Source: Nemophila menziesii (Eukaryota > Streptophyta > Magnoliopsida > Boraginales > Hydrophyllaceae). From it: 64,000 nucleotides of DNA. The stretch is taken from contig JARWIR010000023.1 in assembly GCA_029959085.1 (NCBI GenBank), forward strand, positions 7,701,860 to 7,765,859. The letters run 5' to 3'. The notes beneath the pieces are model-generated. The model saw only the letters and a list, made by a program, of their open reading frames with translations. It was not told where the DNA came from and searched no databases. Below, piece by piece: positions 32,359 through 42,445 of the stretch. Numbering within the stretch: position 1 is the stretch's first letter; each line of letters starts with the position of its first letter. Made by a program: the position numbers and the translations under genes.

Positions 32359-33564
32359 TCAAGATTTGCGAATATAGCCTCCCCAACAACGAGTTAGGCA
32401 ATGAATTTCCACTAATATGCGCTTGATCCCCGTTTTGGGTCGGATTTCTATCACCTTGGTTGAAACAACCTTAGTGACAATGAATGGTCCCATCCACGAG
32501 TCATTGAAACTACGTGGCCTATTCTTGCGTTTGTGAGCTTTCCATAGAACTTCATGGCCAACCCCAAACTCAATGTTTGGCTCAGTATCCACAGGCTTTA
32601 AGTGGATCTTCTCAGGAGGGACTTTCTGATGTGAAAGGCTGTGGATGACAGGAACGGTGGGATCTAACTTCCTTGGTTTCTTACACAAGACATAGAAGGT
32701 ATCAGATACATTCTTTGCATGGAGGGTAATGGTCCCTTCTTGGAAGTTGATGACACTTTGACTTGTGGCCATGAAGGGCCGTCCAAGTATGATTGGAACT
32801 TGCTTATCTGCATCAAACTCAAGTATAACAAAGTCAGTAGGGATGGCGATACTACCTGCACAGACTAAGACGTCCTCCACTGTTCCCCATGTCCTCTTAA
32901 CTGAGTTGTCCGCGAACTGCAACTTCACTGGAGTTTTCTCTGATTTCTGAAGTCCAAGTCTCTCGAACACGGACTTAGGCATAAGATTCACACCAGAACC
33001 CACATCGTACATAGCTTTCACCTTGAGCATACCATTAATTTGAATAGGAAGGTTAAAACTTCCCGGATCTTTAAGCTTTGTTGGTAACTCTCGTTCACTT
33101 CTTCTTGAGACTCTCAAATTCTCTTTTGGGATCTCTACACTCGCCTCTTTCTCAGGAATAACTTGCGTAAAAACTTGTTGCGGTGTAAGTCCTTTCTTTG
33201 ATATCTCAAGCATTTGGGCGTTGATATTTTCAGTTGTATACGCCTCTACAAATGTCTTGAGTTCATTTTCATCCTTAGGATTTGTATTAGGAATAGTTGA
33301 TGACACTGGTTGAACAACAGGTGGCGGTTCCACCTTCTCTTCTCCTTTCTCTTCTTGCACAGCAGGTACAACTTCATCTTCTTTCTTTTTTTCTCTATCT
33401 ATCTCGGCTTGATAATCCATAACCGATCGAATCTCCTCTTGCATATTCCTCAGAAGCTGTATAAATTCGGCTTTCTCTGAATCGGTCTCCACATAAACCT
33501 CAGAATAGTCAGATTTCATGGGGCTAGACTTGGTTGGTTCTTTTTCGGTACTCGGAATTTCCAC
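32359..33564 (-). CDS. Retropepsin joined directly to an integrase C-terminal tail
   Basis: A 401-residue open frame on the minus strand. Residues 1-160 are acidic/linker. About residues 165-300 form a retroviral-type aspartic protease as in Ty3/gypsy: LPTKLKDPGSFNLPIQI, then AMYDVGSGVNLMPKSVFE, where the active site usually reads DLGAS/DTGAS and here is DVGSG, then VPIILGRPFMATS. Without RT, RNase H or integrase core the frame then reads VGHEVLWKAHKRKNRPRSFN and WMGPFIVTKVVSTKVIEI, the GPF/Y C-terminal module of integrase. So an internal deletion of well over 2 kb kept the frame open. Upstream gag ends at 33,655. The start at 33,564 is only the first ATG; the frame may have been continuous with gag before a stop at about 33,655. 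Confidence 0.82.
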   Translation of the reverse strand: MEIPSTEKEPTKSSPMKSDYSEVYVETDSEKAEFIQLLRNMQEEIRSVMDYQAEIDREKKKEDEVVPAVQEEKGEEKVEPPPVVQPVSSTIPNTNPKDENELKTFVEAYTTENINAQMLEISKKGLTPQQVFTQVIPEKEASVEIPKENLRVSRRSERELPTKLKDPGSFNLPIQINGMLKVKAMYDVGSGVNLMPKSVFERLGLQKSEKTPVKLQFADNSVKRTWGTVEDVLVCAGSIAIPTDFVILEFDADKQVPIILGRPFMATSQSVINFQEGTITLHAKNVSDTFYVLCKKPRKLDPTVPVIHSLSHQKVPPEKIHLKPVDTEPNIEFGVGHEVLWKAHKRKNRPRSFNDSWMGPFIVTKVVSTKVIEIRPKTGIKRILVEIHCLTRCWGGYIRKS

Positions 33565-33654
33565 GACACTAACGGCAGCATGCGGTACTTCCTTCTCCTC
33601 TTCAATTTCAAGGCAAATAGCCTTGCAAGCTTCGAACCCAACATTGTTATCACC

Positions 33655-35154
33655 TCATTCGATTGCCTTCACTTCTTTCTGTTCCATTAAATTTGTTAGA
33701 ACCTTGTTTAGTTGTTCTGCTTGAGTACCTAAAATCTGAAGTGCGGCATCTTGTCCTAGGACTTTCTCTTCCTGAGTGCTCATATTTGTGGTCAAACGGT
33801 TCAGAATTTGTATTATTTGCTGATAATCCATAGATCCTTCTTGAGGATACTGAGGTAAAGCTTTCTGATCTAACGTATCGGTATAGGTATCTTGAACATG
33901 TTGTTGAGGGGGAGCAGGTCTATTTTGATATTTATTGATACTGACCTCTAGGTTGGAAAGAGTTGTTCTGGGGGCGCGGTTGATAATGACCAGGATTAGT
34001 GGCCCCTTGTGGATTTGAGTACTGCATACCCGGATAATTTCGGTTGCCCCATTGATAGCTTTCTCGGTTGGATATGAAGTACACAGATTGTGGATTTGAT
34101 TCGCACTCTTCCCATGTATGATTATTAACCCCACATTGTTGACAACCTTGTGCTTCTTGTACTACGTTCGCAGCTCCTTGATTTGATTTTCTAATGCTGA
34201 TATTTGAGCTAAGTTCACAGTTTCTGCATCTAAACGAAGCGTTCCTGGGGTCTTTGCAATAGGAGCTCGCGTTGAAGGCCAACTCCTTTCTTGTTCAATA
34301 ATATTTTCCAAGATATCGGAAGCTTCATTATGATTCATGGACACAAAATTACTATTTCCAATGTTATCCACCTTCTCTCTACCTTTATCATTAAGACCTT
34401 CATAGAATATAGCAAGTTGTAGAGCGGGTGTATAACCATGGAGAGGACATCTAGCTAATTTATGTTGAAACCTTGTCCATGATTCTCCTACTGTTTCTCC
34501 ATCTTCTTGACAAAATCTTGCAAGCTCGGTTTGATCTTTGAGTCGCATACTCTTCGGATAAAAACGGTTAAAGAACGCAGCTTGAAGTTTTGTCCAAGAA
34601 TTAATTGTTCCATGTGGTTGTCTTTCTAGCCATTCGCTAGCTCTACCGGTCAAGAAGAACAAAAACATATGACAATACAGTTGCTCGCGTGTAATGCCAG
34701 GAGTAATATAAGCATCACAAATCTGCATGAACTTCTGAATCGATTTTACCGGATCCTGAACTGCTGTACCACTATAGAGTCCAAAACTTTAAAATTGACT
34801 AAGTATACCCGGATCGGGTCTAAATTTAATATTCTGGATCTCTGGAGGACGGTAACCAATTGGTTGAACATGGAACGGTACATGAAGACCAGGGAGGTCT
34901 TGCTGTACTCGATTCTGTTGATTAATGTTATTCTGCCCATTACCTCGTCCTAGTGGTAGTTGTACACCGTGTTGTCCACCACCAGGTGGTGGTGGTGGTG
35001 GTGGACCTCTTGGATTTACTTCAAGTTGGTCATCAAGTGGTGGATCTTGGTGGGCTGCCATTACTCTTCTCAAGGATCTTTCTTCACGAACACGTTTGTT
35101 GTAAACTCTGGAGCTCCTCTTAGGCTCCGGTAACGGAGGCCAAGAATTAAACAC
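33655..35154 (-). pseudogene. gag of the minus-strand element, frameshifted
   Basis: The minus-strand frames join as gag. 35,154-34,789 is the N-terminus with a poly-Pro stretch (GPPPPPPPGGG), ending in a stop. 34,728-34,162 is the gag domain (SIQKFMQICDAYITPGITRE, FFLTGRASEWLERQP, WTKLQAAFFNRFYPKSMRL, FQHKLARCPLHGY). A frame change near 34,170 leads to the zinc knuckle CQQCGVNNHTWEEC (CX2CX4HX4C) and a Gln/Asn/Pro-rich segment; 34,134-33,655 contains the last part. At least one stop and two frame changes make it non-functional. It would form the particle and bind element RNA. Confidence 0.85.
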
Positions 35155-35290
35155 TGTGAAACCTGAAAAAGACTAAAGCAAACCACAAGCGTAAATCCGG
35201 AAAAATAAAAACTAAAACTGAAAAATAAAAATTAATTAAAAACTATTACTTGAAATAGATAACCCACACGCTAACGAGACACAAGTCCAA

Positions 35291-35303
35291 GGCAGCGACG
35301 CCA
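35291..35303 (-). other. Primer-binding site, tRNA-Asp type (minus-strand element)
   Basis: Minus-strand TGGCGTCGCTGCC, six bases after the LTR end, the same spacing as at 8,886. One base differs from the intact TGGCGCCGCTGCC. Confidence 0.8.
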
Positions 35304-35309
35304 AAAACT

Positions 35310-36848
35310 TGGTGTCGCCTAGCGTGTGATAAAATAAGGTAAATAAAGTCTAGAAAAATACGCACTCTCACCCTAGACAGGCACAGTACTGCAAGTATTA
35401 CAGGACGTATGCAAGTTTTAGTCGATAAGTTGAGTTCGTTCTCATGGACTTAAGTGTGTTATACGAGTAGGTAACAATAACGAGTAAAAGTAAATAATTA
35501 AAGACAGACTATAAAAGAGATTGAATTTCGAGATTTAAAACTAAGAAAATTAAAGACAATAAAGTAAATACGAAGAATATAAGATGAGAAATATATAGCT
35601 TAGGTTTTGCTAGTATGCACTAATCCTTCTAATTCTTTCTATTAGATCTAGTTTATAAGGGAGAATATTAGCTCTTGTATACTTAGTCAGGATTCTAAAT
35701 TCCCATTCCCTAGACCTTGAGAGCGACTAAGGGGGCTACGGCACAACTAAGAAGCTGTTTCAAATAGGGTTATCAAACGCTACTAAGGCCCTAAGCAAAC
35801 AATTCATTCAATTGGTGATATGGTGATTAAATCAAACCCTAATGACTATCTAGTTAGAATAAGTGTTGTCAGGACTAATATCGACACTAGACGTTATGTG
35901 GTGTTTCCATAATTAGACACCCATCTAAGGTTACCATCTAACTACTATTAAGGTAATCCTAAACGTTGCGCACCGCAAGGAAAACAATCATTAAATCAAA
36001 ACACATAAACAAATATAAGAGTAAGCAACTAATATCTGATTAAAACATATAATTCCCAAAGAAACTTAGATAGAAGAATTAGAATTAATAGATTATACAT
36101 GATGCAAAACCCAAGCTATGGGATGTTTAGTTCATACCTGATGGAAATAAACTAAAAGAAATTACAAAAGACATCATCTTGCTCTCTACAATAAACTGGA
36201 AGAATAAAACCTTAAGAACTAATTACTATGAGGCAAGGATTGCTAGGTTTTTTTTACAAGTAATATAAGGGTGTATTTATAGGTGTTTAGAAGACCTAAT
36301 TCGTTTTCTTGAGGGAGAGGTTAAGTGATGGACTCCAAGCCCAACTCAAATTCGTATGGAAATAAAGATAAATTCTGCTGAACTGTTTTGAGCATATCTT
36401 CTTCGTTATTGGTAGGTTTTTGCTCCATAATATACCAAAAGAATCCTCAGTGAATTATCTACGTCCCTATGAAAGGAACTTACCAAAATCGCCTTCCTTT
36501 TGGAGTTAACACCACTTCTTTAGGCGTTGCTGCAGAAATTCAGATTTTGGCAGCTTTTCCTTTTCCGTATTTTTAGCTTTTGTTTCCTTATCTCCAATTA
36601 CCATGCTAATCTCTTTCCATATCTTGTAGTCTTTGACTTGGACTCTAATTAATCTCCATAATTATCTTTAAAGCTTCACACAAAATAAACAATTAAACCC
36701 AATATGCTCTAAAAATATTATTTTATTAAATCAAGACTCAAAATAGGAAAGTGCACTAATTCTCAAGAAAATCGACTATTATGACTTCTAAATCACTACA
36801 AATGATGTTTCATGTTAACATAAATCTATCAAAAATGAGGAGACATCA
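35310..36848 (-). repeat. 5' LTR of the nested minus-strand element
   Basis: On the minus strand it starts TGATGTCTCC at 36,848 and ends GACACCA at 35,310, 1,539 bp. Flanked outside by AGAAG (36,849-36,853). It is the full-length partner of the shortened LTR at 23,057. Confidence 0.88.
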
Positions 36849-36853
36849 AGAAG
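36849..36853. repeat. Target site duplication AGAAG (right)
   Basis: Pairs with 23,052-23,056. MULE coding sequence resumes at 36,854. Confidence 0.88.
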
Positions 36854-37318
36854 TCATAGAGAAAGATGCAGAAAAAAAAAACTCCAATTGCCCAAGATGA
36901 AGAAGAAGTTCAGATAACAGGAGAAAAATCAAATGGTGTAAAAATAAGTTCGATGGTAACAAGGGTGAAGAGAAATCCAAAAAACGCAAAGAAAAAAATC
37001 GACTCAGACTTCACGACACTAAAAACGAAAAGAAGAAAAGTGAGCAAAAACATAGAATTTGAGATAGAGGACACAACGAAAAAAGTAGGAAACGAGACTG
37101 AGCAGAGAAAGAAAAACCGACAAGATAAAGGAAAAGGAAATGTATATGAAGGAAAAGTAGATGAAGAAAAAGTAGACGAAGGAAAAGTAGATAAAGAGGA
37201 GAAAAGATGGGGAAAGTTGTATATGCAAGAAGACAGATTAAGAAGACTCCTTATGAGTTAATAGAAAAGAGGCACGTCAAAAAAGTAAACGATATTTTCA
37301 ATCAACAAAAGGACAAAT
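36854..37318 (+). pseudogene. MULE plus-strand gene, continuation after the retrotransposon
   Basis: A Lys/Glu-rich, low-complexity frame from 36,866 to 37,261 with repeats of GKVDEE-type phrases (KVDEEKVDEGKVDKEEKRWG). The frame entering from 23,056 would hit a stop just after the nine-A run at 36,872-36,880, while the long frame is one base off, so an indel in that A-run is the likely cause. A donor-like GTAAG is at 37,319, after a stop at 37,259. Confidence 0.6.
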
Positions 37319-37402
37319 TGTAAGAAAATGAACTTCTCCTCTTCTATACTTATTTTAAACTTTTATGTATTAACAATTGAATATATTTCTTTTTTTTACA
37401 GG

Positions 37403-38525
37403 TGTGGTGTATGGGGATCCAAACTGAGTGTACCAGTAACGGTTGAAGACATGGAAGCGATAGTAGAAGAAAAGACGATCGATATCAGCGTAAGTAAAAA
37501 AAATTATAACTGTAATAAACATCGTATTTCATGTTTATTATAGTTATCAGAACATGAAATTTCATGTTCTGATAATTGTATAAAACATGGAATTCCATGT
37601 TTTTTACACTTACTAAAAACAGTATACAGTTAAACATGGAATTTCATGTTTATTACAGTTTTCAGAACATGAAATTTCATGTTTTGATAACTGTATAAAA
37701 CATGAAATTCAATGTTTATTACACTTACTAAAAACAGTATAACACATGGAATTTCATGTTTATTACAGGCTATAGATGCATACTTGGCGCTGCTACAGCA
37801 GGAATTTGATAAGAAAGAAAAACACGAGACAAGAGTGGAAAATATATTTATCGTGGAGTACAAAGTTGTATACATGCCAACATAAACAATGGTAAATAAA
37901 AATTACTTTGACTTCTAAATATATATAAACTGTAAAAAAGATTAATGAAAATTGTTCAATTTATGCAGGAGTTCGTGAACAGAAATGACCCCGGAATAAT
38001 GGAAAAAGAAGTCAAGAAGTTATTCAAAGAAGCTGTTGAAAATAACGAGGGTGAAAATATAAGTGTACTCATTCCTATACAGACGGTGGAGGACGGCGAT
38101 AATCTAAAAGACGCACACTAGTCCCTCGTAGTGTTTGAACTCCGCGAGTTCCCCCGAAACAAATGGAGACACTACAACCCGGGAAGCAAACTTAAAAATT
38201 AAGTATTAGCCGACAAATGCAGAAAAAACGCAGAAAAAGTCTTCCACTATCTTGATGTTTGGCCTGGACCATATCCGAGAACCAATCTCAACTGGAGTTC
38301 AAGAAGATGAATTGCCCCCAAATGGTTGAAGGAAGCCAAAACAGTGGTGTTTATATTTGCATGTACACAGAGGACATTTACAAGACGACTAGCATTAGGG
38401 AGACATTCGAAGAGAATGAATCAAAGAAATTCCGTGCAAGGATGTACATGCAATTCATAGACAACGAAGATCGGAGAATCAGTTATTCAAGAGACAATTT
38501 AAGAATGTTTGAACTATTCTGTTAT
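37403..38525 (+). pseudogene. C48/Ulp1-like cysteine peptidase domain, inactivated
   Basis: Exons by splice signals: 37,403-37,490, then about 37,769-37,884 (acceptor TATTACAG) and 37,970 onward (acceptor ATGCAG). The catalytic region reads LIPIQTVEDGDNLKDAH, TAG at 38,119-38,121 where Trp is expected, then SLVVFELREFPRNKWRHYNP. The His of the H-W-SL motif is at 38,116-38,118. After a frameshift near 38,255 comes NCPQMVEGSQNSGVYICMYT; in C48 peptidases the D/N-C-G position holds the catalytic Cys, here Ser (AGT, 38,343-38,345). Family members cleave SUMO or SUMO-like substrates; in MULE-borne copies the role is unknown. The Cys-to-Ser change plus the stop and frameshift argue against activity. 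Confidence 0.68.
37515..37768. repeat. Hairpin cluster 3, in an intron
   Basis: At least six ACATGRAATTYCATGT units separated by TTATCAGA / TCTGATAA and CTGTATAA spacers, with the whole set duplicated about 120 bp apart. The last unit ends TTTATTACAG, which serves as the 3' splice site of the exon at 37,769. Confidence 0.88.
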
Positions 38526-38684
38526 TAATTATTTTGGTTTTGTTTAAAGATTCTAATGTTTGAAAGGAATTGTAATGAATTCTTAGTTTATTAATTGTTT
38601 TGAATGATTGGATTAATATGAAATTTTCTTAGTATTATATGTTTGTCAATGATTTCTTAGTGTTAGTATTATATGTTTGTCATA

Positions 38685-38862
38685 TGTAACTGTATTAAAC
38701 ATGAAATTCCATGTTTAATACAGTTTCAAAACATGGAATTCCATGTTTAATACAGATATCAAATCCTGAAATTCCATGTTTTGATAACTGTACTAAACAT
38801 GAAATTCCATGTTTTTAAACTGTATAAAACATGGAATTCCATGTTTTGAAACATGAAAACCT
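38685..38862. repeat. Hairpin cluster 4, between the two MULE genes
   Basis: About six ACATGRAATTCCATGT units with CTGTATTAAAC / GTTTAATACAG spacers, in the spacer between the convergent plus-strand gene (ends about 38,525) and the transposase (ends 39,059). Could act in both 3' ends. Confidence 0.88.
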
Positions 38863-39058
38863 CCCAGAAAAACAACTTAAGCTAGTGAGCTCAAAAGATA
38901 TACTAAAATATAATCATTATAAAAACAAAATAAACCACAACATAGTATAAGGTCATAAAGTATTCAAATCATAACTACAGAATCTGTAAAAATAATAAAC
39001 AATTGAATTTCAAAATAACTGTTAAAGGAATGTAATGATCGTAAAAATAAAACAAAAC

Positions 39059-41567
39059 TCATATAGCAGTTCGACAAGTTTTGGCATTACGATGTCCTAG
39101 TGTGTGACAACCTCCGCAGGTTATCATCTTAGGTTTGTGCTCGAAATCTCCACAAGACTTGAAACGGTTCGTTTTTGGTCGACCGGGAGGAACCTTGACG
39201 ATTGGAGGCTGCACAAAAATATCGCTGGGCCCGAAGGTTGGTGATGGTTGAGCAAACGTGGAAAAAGAAGGAACGTTACGAGAGTAGCATTCCTTGTATA
39301 ATGCGGTCTGATAATACCTCTCGATATACTCTAAACGGTGAGCTGGATCTACCGATCTTTGCAAAACAGCGACGACATATGAACAAGGGAAACCGTAAAA
39401 CTGCCAATCCCCGCACATGCATGAGAATCTATGAAGATCGACCACATGAGAAGGGTCCGAAACAACTTGATACAGTTGTCCTGATTTAAGACAAACTGTC
39501 CAAGAACGAGCTTTGATAAAATGTTGTGTGTAGACAAGCTCCGTCTCGGTTACCAGTGTTGTGCTCCACTTCGAAGACTCTAAAAGCCTTTCTGAAAAGA
39601 TACGCATTACCCAAAGCCGAATTTGATCGATTAGCTTGATAATTGGTAGTTGGTCCCACTACTCACGCTTCAATCTCGAGTTCAATGATTCGGCAGCGTT
39701 TGATGTTGTCTCCCCGTAACGCTTGCCCTGGAAAAAAGCATTGGAAAAGTTTTCTTTGTGAAAATTATCCATGAAAGTACGACCAACGACTTTCCCTTCA
39801 CAGATGAAATCTTCAAAAGCTATGTCGAATTCTGCAGCGTTTGGAGTATGGGCTACCCTATTTAACAATGTAATCAGAGCCTCCCTGTATGGACCCAAGC
39901 CTTTACCTTTTATCGCGTCCCGAAGATTGTTTCTCAAATGAAACAAACAGAAAGAATGAAAACCAACGGGAAACACTTCCCTCATGAATGTTACGATACC
40001 TTGAAAATGGTCCGAGATGAAGGTGATTCGATGATCGTCGACCAAAGGTCTAACAAACCTCAGAAATAGATTCCACTTTGTGGTGTCCTCGGCTCGGACC
40101 ACTGCAAATGCAACGGGGAAAATACCTGCATTGGGATAATCAAACAAAACACAATCAAAATCATAAAAAGAAGAACAAAAGGAAACAGAAAAATCAAGAA
40201 AAGAAATAGAAAAGAAAAGGAATTCCATGTTTCATACAGTTACAAAAGCATGGAATTCCATGTTTAGTATAGCTATCAAAACATGGAATTTCATGATTTC
40301 GTATCTGTATTAAACATGAAATTCCATGTTTCAGAACTATATTAAACATGGAATTCCATGTTTAATACACAAAATTCTCTGAAAACAGGGGAAAGCAGAG
40401 GAAGGAAATGAAAGTTAACTAACCTTTATTGGTGTCCTTTGCAGTTGCAATTAGAAGATGTCCCTTATACTTGTTTTTCAAATGTGTACCGTCTATAAAA
40501 AGCATTGGACGGCAAGATTTAAAATCGTAAATATAACCACCAAATGAAACAAAGCATCGCTCAAATGTGGAAGTGACTGGATCATACTCGTAATGAACTT
40601 GTGTGGACGGGTCCGCTGATTTCAACTTATCTAAATAAGATCGTAATCGATGGAAAGAAGAAGACAAGTCGCCATGAACTTCGTCCTTGGCCTTTTTTAA
40701 ATTATGATAAGCAATCGCGTAAGATATATCGAAACCATAATTGAATTTCAACTCCCTGATAATATCTTTCGGAACGATATCAGGCTTAGCCCTAACTTCT
40801 TCAACAACCAAATCAGATACCACGTTACAATTAATAACCTTGCTAACCGTAGATTTCATAACCGCACCACAGTTGTGCTCGTTTATTAAGGTACGTATGT
40901 AGAAAAACCCATTGCTACGTTCACGAGAGGCGTAAACTTTCCAAGGACATCCGTTGGTTCTGAATTCTTTGCAATGAACCGATCATTTATACATGTAATT
41001 ATGAGTAAAGTAATACGTAAAACCTACTTCGCTCGCAAATTTGGCAATGGCAATACGAAATTCAGGAACTCCCCCATAAAAGCATTGACCGACGTGACTT
41101 ATTAGTTGACTCCAATGGTTGCTTTTCAGAACCAAATATTTATGAGCACCGAATGTATGCTCCTTTGGATTGTGGAAATAAATGACCTTTTTAGAAGAAT
41201 AAGAACAAGAATCCAGAACGGTGATAGCGGAGCAAGACGTAGATTGAGAAGCCTACTTTTCACGACCGTCGGTAACATAAATATCTATACGTTCCAAAGT
41301 AGACTCACTAACCAAAAATTGCATGTTGGAAAAGTCTTCTTCGCTCTTCAACAAACAGTTGATGTCATCTCCCACTGAATATACTAGATGCATGGAACTC
41401 AAGACCAAGGAATGCCATTTAGACAACACGTAATCGAAAACAGAATCGAGAATCAGGAAAAGATCAAAAGAACGCATATAACGTTGAGAACTGAACCTAA
41501 CTACAGCCATAACCATCTGCAGAAAACAATTCATGAAATAAGTACTAGAATACAATAACATAAACAA
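39059..41567 (-). pseudogene. MuDR-type MULE transposase
   Basis: Minus-strand exon 1 (about 41,567-40,424) holds the N-terminal segment with stops, a CPWKVYASRER zinc-binding stretch, then VVSDLVVEEVRAKPDIVPKD and RPMLFIDGTHLKNKYKGHLL, with the first catalytic Asp in DGTH. The intron 40,423-40,126 (GTTAG...TGCAG) is filled with hairpins. Exon 2 (40,125-39,059) has FPVAFAVVRAEDTTKWNLFL, RITFISDHFQGI (second Asp), HLRNNLRD, TTSNAAESLNSRLKRE (Glu), a TAG at 39,659-39,661, the SWIM motif CMCGDWQFYGFPCSY with Tyr in place of the usual His, and a last knuckle CGGCHTLGHRNAKTC. Active enzymes cut and join element ends; here the stops and the SWIM change argue against activity. Confidence 0.88.
40215..40375. 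repeat. Hairpin cluster 5, in the transposase intron
   Basis: Five or so ACATGGAATTCCATGT-type units (first AGGAATTCCATGTTTCATAC, last AACATGGAATTCCATGTTTA) occupy most of the 298 bp intron. Confidence 0.88.
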
Positions 41568-41604
41568 AGGAAGAAGTAGAAAAGAAAAAAAATTCTGTGC
41601 AGTC

Positions 41605-41645
41605 CCAGAATTCCATGTTTACTGTATAAAATATGGAATTCTGCA
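41605..41645. repeat. Hairpin cluster 6, single diverged pair
   Basis: CAGAATTCCATGTTTACTGT and TATAAAATATGGAATTCTGC form one inverted pair just 5' of the recognisable transposase frame. Confidence 0.75.
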
Positions 41646-41649
41646 ACTG

Positions 41650-42201
41650 CACAAACATCTTCGCAGAATTACAGATCAAACACACACTCTACTCCGATTA
41701 AAACAGTTTAAACACAGAATTTAGCAACGTAGAAGTAAAATATGAACAAAATGAAGAATATACACACAATTTACAGAAAATGAGGCAAAATATGAAGAAA
41801 TGAAGAATGTAAACACATTATCATAACAAAACAAGCAATTAGAAGAGAAAAACCTTCAAAACAGTAGAATTGCTTGAAGTTGCAAAGTAGGATGAAAATG
41901 TGAATCAAAATGCTTTCAAAATAGAAAATACATAAACATTTTTACGTATATATAGAAACTAAAACCTGCAAATCAGCAAAACAACAAAATGAAATAAAAA
42001 ATTAAAAGAAAAAAATAGAAAAAAAACAGAGACGAGAGAGATAGAGAGCTTGAGAGATAGAAGCGAGGTTAATTTACCTTTAGAGAAGAAGAAATTGTGT
42101 GAGTTGCTGAGTAATAATCGTGAGTGAATGAGTGAGCTTTGTGAGTGAGCTTCGTCGTTAATGGTGATGCTGAAAAAACAAAACCGTTATAGGAGAGAGA
42201 A

Positions 42202-42236
<35 letters not shown>

Positions 42237-42420
42237 ATCTGTGAGTGTGTGAGCTAATAATTGGGAAATTAATTACCTAGTTTATAATAAGTAGTATTTA
42301 TATTAGGTAAAAAGGAAAACTAAATAATTAAGGGGAGTTTTTTTCTAATTACTTAATTAAGAAGGCATTTATCTCTAAATAAAAAAATTAGAGGCTTAAA
42401 AAAATTAGAGGCTTAATTAA
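41650..42420 (-). promoter_or_regulatory. Transposase upstream region with GA microsatellite
   Basis: AT-rich, no gene. An imperfect (GA)n tract at about 42,192-42,234 and GAGAGATAGAGAG near 42,035-42,060, comparable with the GA-rich leader at the left end (20,225). Probable promoter/leader of the minus-strand transposase. Confidence 0.45.
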
Positions 42421-42445
42421 GGAGGCATTTCTCTCTAATTACCCC
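42421..42445 (-). repeat. MULE right terminal inverted repeat
   Basis: Reverse complement begins GGGGTAATTAGAGAGAAATG and pairs with the left end. A second GAAGGCATTTATCTC copy lies at about 42,360-42,375, so the end has a short subterminal repeat. Confidence 0.6.

Larger units (their letters stand above)
23057..36848 (-). mobile_element. Athila-like Ty3/gypsy retrotransposon, RT-less, nested in the MULE
   Basis: Read on the minus strand: 5' LTR 36,848-35,310, tRNA-Asp PBS about 35,303-35,291, gag 35,154-33,655, protease joined to an integrase tail 33,564-32,359, a GC-rich palindromic block, 3' region about 25,500-24,453, PPT about 24,452-24,437, then a shortened 3' LTR down to 23,057. Flanked by AGAAG on both sides. 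No RT, RNase H or integrase core belongs to this strand, so it could move only with help from another element. A plus-strand relative is nested inside it (about 25,530-31,969). Confidence 0.87.
19998..42445. mobile_element. Mutator-like element (MULE) with transposase and C48-peptidase-like gene
   Basis: Left end GAGCCAATTATAGGTAAATG and right end (reverse complement) GGGGTAATTAGAGAGAAATG share most positions and both continue into AAATGCCT, giving short degenerate inverted ends. The flanks show a near-perfect 9 bp duplication. Without the 13,797 bp retrotransposon and one copy of its target duplication, the element would be about 8.65 kb. It contains a minus-strand MuDR-type transposase (39,059-41,567) and a plus-strand multi-exon gene (21,013-38,525) ending in a C48-like domain, an arrangement known from plant MULEs that carry Ulp1-like genes. 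Non-coding parts contain repeated ACATGGAATTCCATGT hairpins. All genes are broken, so this copy is not autonomous today. Confidence 0.82.

Noticed and set aside
35150..35324. LTR ending at TTTTATCACA
   Set aside because: This TG...CA pair is plausible, but comparison of both LTRs shows shared sequence continuing to GACACCA, and the AGAAG duplication fits only the longer limits (35,310 and 36,848).
37630..37875. Minus-strand Met/Lys/Phe-rich peptide with NMKFHV repeats
   Set aside because: It is a reading of the hairpin repeats inside an intron.
20871..41645. CRISPR array
   Set aside because: Units are palindromic with irregular spacing, lie in introns and spacers of a eukaryotic transposon, and there are no cas genes.
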